From an uncultured Ruminococcus sp. (GTDB lineage: Bacteria > Bacillota > Clostridia > Oscillospirales > Acutalibacteraceae): a DNA stretch of 49,029 nucleotides. The notes below the pieces were generated by a model. It was not told where the DNA came from, did not search any database, and saw only the letters and a program-made list of their open reading frames with translations. The DNA is taken from positions 1 through 49,029 of the forward strand of contig CACYWT010000028.1 of assembly GCA_902778175.1 (NCBI GenBank), given 5' to 3'. The position numbers were made by a program, and so were the translations under genes. This document shows, one piece after another, positions 43,405-49,029 of the stretch; the first letter of the stretch is position 1, and every line of letters begins with the position of its first letter.

Positions 43405-43851
43405 TCATTCCTTGTACTCGTACCATTCCCCTTTAAGATATGCACTCTTTGTCTTTTCAGAACCCCTGCCCTTTTTGGGCTTTGCAGAAAGATCAATTGT
43501 ATAAACCTTACCTGTATTTTCATTTGATTTATATGCCAGGTCGGCTGTCTGATATGCATAAACACCGTTTTTCACTTCTTCATCAGTTACACCGTTGCTG
43601 AAAATAATGCTCGTTGCTCCCTCTGGTGCGATCACTCTGTAGATATCAGTTCCCTTGATCTGCTCCATCTCAAATCCCGGCCACATATTTTCATAAAAAC
43701 CGCCGGTTATTAAAAGCTTTGCTTTCAACAAGCAAAGGCAAGCCGTAGGCTTGCTGTCGTTCAGTGGGAGATTTTTACTCCCACTGAACGGATATATGGC
43801 ATTGCGGTTATAACACTCCTTGTATACAAATGTATAGCAAAATTCTGACAA
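43405..43851 (-). pseudogene. Starch-binding (CBM26-like) module fragment joined to a family A repeat
   Basis: Codons after the repeat (43405-43709) encode FYENMWPGFEMEQIKGTDIY, APEGATSIIFSNG and YQTADL. This pattern fits the CBM26-like starch-binding modules of Ruminococcaceae secreted proteins. The expected N-terminal strand, signal peptide and catalytic domain are absent. Upstream of FYENM the frame runs straight through a full family A repeat to an ORF start without a good ribosome site. It looks like the 3' remnant of a larger gene cut by the repeat. The terminator is still present. A short functional fusion cannot be excluded. Confidence 0.55.
43710..43812 (-). repeat. Family A repeat, full form with hairpin module (copy A6)
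   Basis: It runs from TTAAAAGCTTTGC through the core and the 13-bp hairpin module to GATATATGGCATTGCGGTTATA, giving both family A termini in one 103-nt unit. It is identical to 40800-40889 over the core and hairpin. Confidence 0.92.
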
Positions 43852-44370
43852 TATCCTGCCAAAAAATAGGACAAAACCTTTTTATATAACTTTACAAAAT
43901 TTCAGATGATTTTCATAACATTTTCTATAATAATAACCAAAAAATTGCTATTTTTTCCCGAATATCATATATTATCATTGAATCGGAAAATATCAGGATC
44001 CTCTCTGACAGCAATATGTTTCTGTGCAGATCACCAAAATCTTTTCTGAGCCGGATCAGATCTGTAATCTCTGAAAACAACATCGGAGTGAAACGGCATC
44101 AGCGGGATCCTTCAAATGAAAATGCTTTCTGTATCAAACAGAAGTTTTTTTAATTATTCTGAAAAACGCCCCGCTTTTGTTAAATATTTGTTATATATTT
44201 GTTATACACCCTATGTTATAGTAAAAAGGTAATGCTATTACTATCCTGTTTTCAAAAAATAAGAGCGGATGATTTTCTGCCCTGATAATAAGATTGACAA
44301 AAAGTAAAAGCAATAATATAATATTACCGGGCAATTCAATGCTCTGAAAAAAAAAACGGAGGTCAGACAA
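43852..44370. other. Intergenic region without a recognisable gene
   Basis: The 519-nt AT-rich region upstream of the acetolactate decarboxylase fusion shows no ORF with coding features and no family A or B repeat. A short direct repeat TTGTTATA occurs twice near 44188-44205. It presumably holds the promoter. Confidence 0.5.
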
Positions 44371-46209
44371 ATGAAAAAGAAATTAGCAATACTCTTGCTG
44401 GCATCAATGGTGATGTCCTTCTCTGCCTGCAATCAGCAGAAAGATACCAAATCAGAAGAGTCAAAGTCAACACAGACATCAGCTTCTTCCGAAACATCGC
44501 AGGACAGGGAAACTGTGTATCAGGTAGCGCTTTTGCAGTCGCTTACTCAGGGCTACTATGACGGCATTATCAAGGTAAGCGATCTTAAACAGCACGGCGA
44601 TACCGGTATCGGTACATTTGAGGGCGTCAACGGCGAGATGATCGTTATTGACGGCAAGGTATACCAGGCGCTCGGCGACGGTACGGTAAAGGAAGCCGAT
44701 GATAACGAAACAGTCCCGTTCTCAAATGTCAGCTTCTTCGACAGTGATGTTTCTGTCGATCTTAAAGATATCAAGGACATGGCATCATTCAAGGCTGAGC
44801 TTGACAAAACGGTAAACGAAAAGGGCAAGAATATGTTCTATCTCGTAAAGGTCAGCGGTACATTCGATAAGATGTTCGTCCGCAGCGAGATCAAGCAGGA
44901 AAAGCCCTACAAGAGCCTCGACAAAGCTCTTGAAACAGACCAGCGCGAATTCAATTACGACAATATCAAGGGTACGGTAGTAGGTCTTTACTGCCCCGAT
45001 TATATGGGCGGACTCAATACCCCGGGCTGGCATTTCCATTTCATTTCCGATGACAGAACAAAGGGCGGTCATATGCTCGACCTTTCATTTGCAAGCGCAA
45101 AGGCAGAGCTTGATATCACACCGAGCTTTGATATGCAGCTTTCGGATAATTCCGATTTTCAGAGCATGGAGCTTGCAAAGAATGTTGACGACGCTATCAA
45201 AAAGGTCGAAACTTCTGATAAATCCAATACACAGGAGAACTCTCTTTCTATGTGGAAGGATTCTGCGCCGCTCAAGACTCAGCTTACCGAATATATAAAA
45301 GAGATCACCGATGAAAAATCCGATTCATTTATTCCTGTTGAGAACCGTATAGCTGTATTTGATATGGACGGCACTCTCTGCTGCGAAACTGATCCGGGTT
45401 ATTTCGACCACAAGCTCCTTTATCACCGCGTAATGGAGGATCCCGATTATAAAGACAAGGCAAGCGCCGAGGAAAAGGAAACAGCAAAGATAATTGAAGA
45501 GTATTTCAAGACAGGCTCATACCCGAAGGGACTTGACGTAAAGCACGGCACAGCCGTAGCTACAGCATTCAAGGGCATGACTCCGGCTGAATTTGACGCT
45601 TATGTCAAGGCTTACAGAGATCAGCCGATGGAAAGCTATGACGGTATGACAAACGGACAGGCATTCTATAAGCCGATGTTACAGGTCATTGATCTGCTGA
45701 AGGCAAATGACTTCACTGTTTATATCGTCAGCGGAACGGACAGACTTATCACAAGAGGACTTGCTGAAGGCATCGTTGATATACCGGTCAGCCAGATGAT
45801 CGGCTCAGACGAATCCCTTGTTGCTACGGGTCAGGGTGATACCGACGGACTTGATTATACCTTCACTCATGATGACAAGCTTGTGACCGGCGGTGATTTC
45901 CTTATCAAGAACCTCAAAATGAACAAGGTCACCGTGATCCAGCAGGAGATCGGTCAGCAGCCGGTTCTGTCATTCGGCAACAGCTCAGGCGATGGCGCTA
46001 TGGCTAACTTTACGATCACAAACAACAAGTACAAGAGCGCCGCATTCATGCTCTGCTGCGATGATACCGAAAGAGAAAACGGCAACACTGAAAAGGCTGA
46101 AAAGATGCGCAAGAGCTGTGAGGAAAACGGCTGGACAGCAGTTTCTATGAAGAACGACTGGACAACCATCTACGGCGACGGCGTTACCTATAAAGGCAAG
46201 GCAGAGTGA
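44371..46209 (+). CDS. Lipoprotein fusion of alpha-acetolactate decarboxylase and HAD phosphatase
   Basis: The 612-aa precursor has a lipobox (SFSAC, Cys20) and a Ser/Thr-rich linker. Residues about 47-290 are an acetolactate decarboxylase domain: LTQGYYDGIIKVSDL, GIGTFEGVNGEMIVIDG, the conserved Arg171, and the zinc ligands His221, His223 and His234 in GWHFHF and GGHMLDL. Residues about 320-600 are a HAD hydrolase with FDMDGTLC (Asp331, Asp333), YIVSGTDR and FGNSSGDGAM. The decarboxylase makes acetoin from acetolactate; the phosphatase substrate is unknown. Both would work outside the membrane. GGAGGT lies 8 nt before the ATG. It is monocistronic. Confidence 0.88.
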   Translation: MKKKLAILLLASMVMSFSACNQQKDTKSEESKSTQTSASSETSQDRETVYQVALLQSLTQGYYDGIIKVSDLKQHGDTGIGTFEGVNGEMIVIDGKVYQALGDGTVKEADDNETVPFSNVSFFDSDVSVDLKDIKDMASFKAELDKTVNEKGKNMFYLVKVSGTFDKMFVRSEIKQEKPYKSLDKALETDQREFNYDNIKGTVVGLYCPDYMGGLNTPGWHFHFISDDRTKGGHMLDLSFASAKAELDITPSFDMQLSDNSDFQSMELAKNVDDAIKKVETSDKSNTQENSLSMWKDSAPLKTQLTEYIKEITDEKSDSFIPVENRIAVFDMDGTLCCETDPGYFDHKLLYHRVMEDPDYKDKASAEEKETAKIIEEYFKTGSYPKGLDVKHGTAVATAFKGMTPAEFDAYVKAYRDQPMESYDGMTNGQAFYKPMLQVIDLLKANDFTVYIVSGTDRLITRGLAEGIVDIPVSQMIGSDESLVATGQGDTDGLDYTFTHDDKLVTGGDFLIKNLKMNKVTVIQQEIGQQPVLSFGNSSGDGAMANFTITNNKYKSAAFMLCCDDTERENGNTEKAEKMRKSCEENGWTAVSMKNDWTTIYGDGVTYKGKAE

Positions 46210-46410
46210 TGGATCTGTCATAAAATAAGCCGCTTGCTGACAGGAAAACGTTTTTTATATTATTATCCAAAAAGAAGAACCGTCAGAGCATCAACTGCAT
46301 TACTGTAGTCGTTTTGCTTAAAGCGGTAATGGGTCGAAGATGTCATTCCCTAAAGTTCTCTATAGTATTTTTTGCCTATAGCGACTTTTGTATATGACCT
46401 CTTCGACCTC

Positions 46411-46665
46411 TCATTTTTTTGCCATATTCAAGGCGGTATTCCTGCATATCCTGGCAAGGTATGCGAAAAAATGCTTCGGCTTTTGCGGCGGTATTGAATC
46501 CCACGCTTTCATATAGGTATCGTTTTCACATTCTTCCGCATCCTCTTTACTCTGCAAAATACGGAACGCGAGAGCATAAAGCTGCCTGCCGTAGCTTTCC
46601 TTAGTCCGAGTTACAGCGTCCTCATCACGACTGAAATACAGCTCAATGATTTTGTTATCCTCCAT
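46411..46665 (-). pseudogene. Truncated ECF-type sigma factor (region 2 only)
   Basis: The 84-aa frame has sigma region 2 of the ECF type (YGRQLYALAFRILQSKEDAE and ENDTYMKAWDSIPP, FFAYLARICRNTALN). It stops right after ALNMAKK, at an A7 run. No region 4 is found in any frame in the next 200 nt. The start is intact, with GGAGG 8 nt before the ATG. It is most likely a 3'-deleted gene. Confidence 0.7.
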
Positions 46666-46851
46666 ATTGAATCCTCCAAAGGTTTATAAGATCCGGATCT
46701 ATATGCCCTTCAATATTATAGACCGGATCAAATCATTTTTCGTTGCGTTTTTTAATATTTATTTATCATATAAAAACGGACTGCCAAATTACAGTCCCTT
46801 TTACGGTAAATATTTTCATCAACTGAGCAAGCACGTCCTTTTAAAATAATG

Positions 46852-46880
46852 TTGACGTTTATTGTGATTTGTGTTAATAT
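46852..46880 (+). promoter_or_regulatory. Promoter upstream of the secreted cysteine-peptidase-like gene
   Basis: TTGACG 46852-46857 and TAATAT 46875-46880 are separated by 17 nt, on the plus strand. Confidence 0.6.
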
Positions 46881-46959
46881 TATAACAGCAACATACAAGT
46901 AAAGTGAATCGAGATATAAAACCCTTTTCAACTACCGGAGTTTGTACAAAAGATAATAA

Positions 46960-47160
46960 CTATGTGGTGGATATTACAGACCGGATTATAAAGATAAAAG
47001 CAATGGCGATGAAAATGGTATAAGCAAGGATAAAATCAAAAAATACTTTACATTCGGAACCAACGGTACGACATTATCTACAAGAATACAAGTATTCTTC
47101 CAAAACAGGGTTATATCTACGATGATACAGCTGAGCCCGGAAAAATTCAAGGAGGAATAT
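46960..47160 (+). pseudogene. Frameshifted gene remnant
   Basis: Two overlapping frames read as one disrupted protein end: YKDKSNGDENGISKDKIKKY followed by FTFGTNGTTLSTRIQVFF, then after a frame change PKQGYIYDDTAEPGKIQGG. The composition is that of coding sequence and the last frame runs into the next start. No family is recognised. Confidence 0.35.
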
Positions 47161-47162
47161 GT

Positions 47163-48857
47163 ATGAAAAGAAAAACGAAAACCAGAGCAATAGCTGCGGT
47201 ACTTGGTATCACCACCGCTGTGGGTATATTCTCATCAGGCATTGGGGCTAATGAACTAAAAGCAGATGCTGCATCAAGAGTTGATCTTAATTATCTGATG
47301 GAAAAGTTTCCTGATGGCAAATACTGGAATCACATGGGAATGTCTGAAAACAATCCTGACGGATGGACGGATATTCCGTGTCAGCATTCGATTGTTCCAT
47401 CAGCCCGTGGGTATTATTATGTAAGCAATGGCACATGCAATTATTTCGGAGGGGATAGTCAGTGCTGGGGCTTTGTTGACAAGCTTGCGTATGAGTGTTA
47501 CGGAACAATGTATCATACATTATGGCCTAAGACCACACTGGATAATCTCAAGCCCGGCGATGCGATACGATTCCAATATGATATGCATTCGGCATTCATC
47601 ACAGGAGTAGACGGAGAAAAGGTAACTTATGGTGACTGCAACAATAATTTCAGCGATTGTAAGATCCGTTGGAATGTGGAAACCACAAAGTCTGAAATTG
47701 CAAAATCGTTGATTGCAGTTTATTCTGCGCCTGAGGAGCTGACTGTCAACCTTGTTAATCGTTCCTATGCTGATACAGACGAGCTGAAATTCGGAAACAG
47801 AATAAATGCTAAAGGTGTTGCGGCAGGCGGAGCAGGACATTATCAATACGAATTTGCGGTACAGAAGCCAAATGCAAAATCCTATACAGTTATCCAGAAA
47901 TACAGTAACTTTGAATACTGCTCATATTTTCCGTGGGTAGAGGGAAAATATAATCTGAGAGTCAATGTAAAGGATAAGGACGGCAAGGTTGAAGGAAAGG
48001 TATTTCCGTTTACTGTCAAAGCAGATAAACTCCAGAACAGATCATCATTGAAAAAAAATAAATTGACTTATGGAGAAAAAGCGGAATTTACATTCGGCGC
48101 TGCGGGCGGAACAAACGGATATCAGTACTCCGTCAGTGCTGTCAAGCCGAGCGGAAAAACTGTTACCCTGAGAAATTACAGCTACGGCAAGAGTTACAGC
48201 TATTATCCGTGGGAAACGGGCAAATATACCATTACAGTCAAGGTAAGGGATGCCTCGGGAAAAACTGCATCAAAAGACTTTAGTTTCACAGTAAATGCGC
48301 CGAAGCTGAAAAACAACAGTACAGTTGACAAAGCGTCTGTTGTTTACGGTAATGATATTGGATTCAATTTCAAATCAACAGGCGGAACCGGCGGATATCA
48401 ATACCATATTGATATGTTCAAGCCGTCATCTCAGAAGTGGATCACGCTAAAAAACTACAACAATGCGACGAGATTTATTTATCACCCGTGGGAAGAAGGA
48501 AAATATAAATTCAGGATAACTGTACGTGATCGTATGGGTAAGACAGCAGTTATTGAAAAAGAGGTCACTGTTAAAACAACACCCATTCGGAATCTTTCAG
48601 TTATAGAAAAAAATGTTGTATACGGAAATGATACTTTAATGACATTTTCTGCAGACGGAGGTTCGATGAATTATCGTTTCAAAGTCGAAGCATATAAGCC
48701 TGAATCGAAGATATGGGCAACGCTTCGTGATTTTAGTTATGCGCCGGAATACAAATATCATCCATGGGAGATCGGACAATATATTATAAGGGTCACAGTT
48801 ATGGATTCCTTCGGAAAAACTGCAACAACAAAATACGGTATGGAAGTAGCAAAGTAA
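47163..48857 (+). CDS. Secreted cysteine-peptidase-like protein with four Ig-like repeats
   Basis: The 564-aa precursor has a signal peptide (to about residue 37, ADAA). A CHAP/NlpC-P60-like domain follows (about 40-185) with Cys101 in SQCWGFVDKL, His142 in DMHSAFITGV and YGDCN. Then come four repeats of about 90 residues (about 190-285, 286-375, 376-470, 471-564). Each repeat ends with a PW-E-G-Y pattern and VxVxDxxGK (for example YYPWETGKYTITVKVRDASG), like triple-tyrosine or Ig-like domains. It may cut peptidoglycan or another peptide substrate at the cell surface. AAGGAGG lies before the ATG. Confidence 0.75.
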   Translation: MKRKTKTRAIAAVLGITTAVGIFSSGIGANELKADAASRVDLNYLMEKFPDGKYWNHMGMSENNPDGWTDIPCQHSIVPSARGYYYVSNGTCNYFGGDSQCWGFVDKLAYECYGTMYHTLWPKTTLDNLKPGDAIRFQYDMHSAFITGVDGEKVTYGDCNNNFSDCKIRWNVETTKSEIAKSLIAVYSAPEELTVNLVNRSYADTDELKFGNRINAKGVAAGGAGHYQYEFAVQKPNAKSYTVIQKYSNFEYCSYFPWVEGKYNLRVNVKDKDGKVEGKVFPFTVKADKLQNRSSLKKNKLTYGEKAEFTFGAAGGTNGYQYSVSAVKPSGKTVTLRNYSYGKSYSYYPWETGKYTITVKVRDASGKTASKDFSFTVNAPKLKNNSTVDKASVVYGNDIGFNFKSTGGTGGYQYHIDMFKPSSQKWITLKNYNNATRFIYHPWEEGKYKFRITVRDRMGKTAVIEKEVTVKTTPIRNLSVIEKNVVYGNDTLMTFSADGGSMNYRFKVEAYKPESKIWATLRDFSYAPEYKYHPWEIGQYIIRVTVMDSFGKTATTKYGMEVAK

Positions 48858-48869
48858 TACAGCGAAAAA

Positions 48870-48906
48870 AGCCGTGTTTCCCACAATCAGAACGGGAAAC
48901 ACGGCT
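48870..48906. terminator. Strong hairpin between convergent genes
   Basis: AGCCGTGTTTCCC pairs perfectly (13 bp) with GGGAAACACGGCT around an 11-nt loop, with A6 before it. Confidence 0.88.
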
Positions 48907-48930
48907 ATAATTATGATTTTTTGATCGGTC

Positions 48931-49029
48931 TTATGAATTTGTTCCGAGTAATCCGATATCATCAGCATAAGGCTTCATTCCGTTAATGCAGATATCGGCA
49001 ACCTCGTTTACTGTCATATTGAGCATTTC
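48931..49029 (-). CDS. 3' end of a gene leaving the window
   Basis: The minus strand is open from the window edge to a TAA at 48931 and encodes 32 residues containing MLNMTVNEVADICINGMKPY and ending ADDIGLLGTNS. The facing terminator supports a real gene end. The family is not recognisable from this much. Confidence 0.5.
   Translation of the reverse strand, partial: EMLNMTVNEVADICINGMKPYADDIGLLGTNS

Larger units (their letters stand above)
46666..47162. other. Intergenic region with a promoter and a frameshifted coding remnant
   Basis: The 497-nt region contains the promoter at 46852-46880. A decayed coding stretch occupies 46960-47160. Nothing else is seen. Confidence 0.5.

Overview
The window looks like a chromosomal segment of a Gram-positive, low-to-mid GC gut Clostridium-class bacterium, most likely Ruminococcus or a close relative. 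This is inference from content: many lipobox lipoproteins, AGGAGG-type ribosome binding sites, a CpsB/CpsC polysaccharide locus, a SpoIIE/RsbU-type phosphatase, CsoR-CopA, YfhO and a starch-binding-like module. No rRNA, prophage, transposase or CRISPR array is seen. The protein genes are mostly short operons separated by clear hairpin terminators.

Layout. 1-5.1 kb: a VanY-like carboxypeptidase lipoprotein, a large two-HTH regulator and cardiolipin synthase. 5.3-9.2 kb: nadB-nadC (no nadA), an FkbM methyltransferase and a small DUF3592 membrane protein. 9.3-12.8 kb: a sugar ABC importer (binding protein and two permeases, no ATPase). 13.3-16.5 kb: an unknown lipoprotein, an unknown membrane protein and a DUF1015 protein. 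16.9-23.1 kb: tRNA-Thr(CGU), rsmA with an upstream surface protein, putP, an SseB-like protein and rpsT. 23.5-29.1 kb: yfhO, then csoR-copA with a visible CsoR-type operator. 29.2-32.6 kb: an M20 dipeptidase, a GtrB-like glycosyltransferase and a thioredoxin-reductase-like enzyme. 32.9-35.1 kb: a minimal cps trio (CpsC, CpsB, initiating sugar transferase) with no CpsD kinase. 35.2-39.2 kb: an RsbW-like/RsbU-like pair, a DtxR/MntR regulator, a radical SAM protein and a small membrane ORF. 39.4-42.9 kb: two glutamate-cysteine-ligase-family enzymes around a class II glutamine amidotransferase. 43.4-49 kb: a starch-binding-like fragment, a lipoprotein that fuses acetolactate decarboxylase to a HAD phosphatase, a truncated sigma factor, a secreted cysteine-peptidase-like protein with four repeats, and the 3' end of a gene leaving the window.

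The most notable material is of three kinds. First, two families of short non-coding repeats are scattered through the window. Family A is modular: hairpin-rich cores, with or without a 13-bp hairpin module, and a 97-nt cassette that is identical at both its locations and can fold as a three-way junction. Family B has TTAAGGC termini and looks like a miniature inverted-repeat element. Copies sit in leaders, inside an operon, at stop codons and beside terminators. Second, the ligase/amidotransferase/ligase cluster, preceded by a perfect 16-bp inverted repeat, resembles the EgtA-EgtC part of ergothioneine synthesis without EgtB or EgtD, and may make or use a gamma-glutamyl compound not yet assigned. 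Third, there are unusual fusions: the secreted acetolactate decarboxylase-HAD protein, and CopA with a C-terminal CopZ-like domain preceded by its own internal ribosome binding site and ATG.
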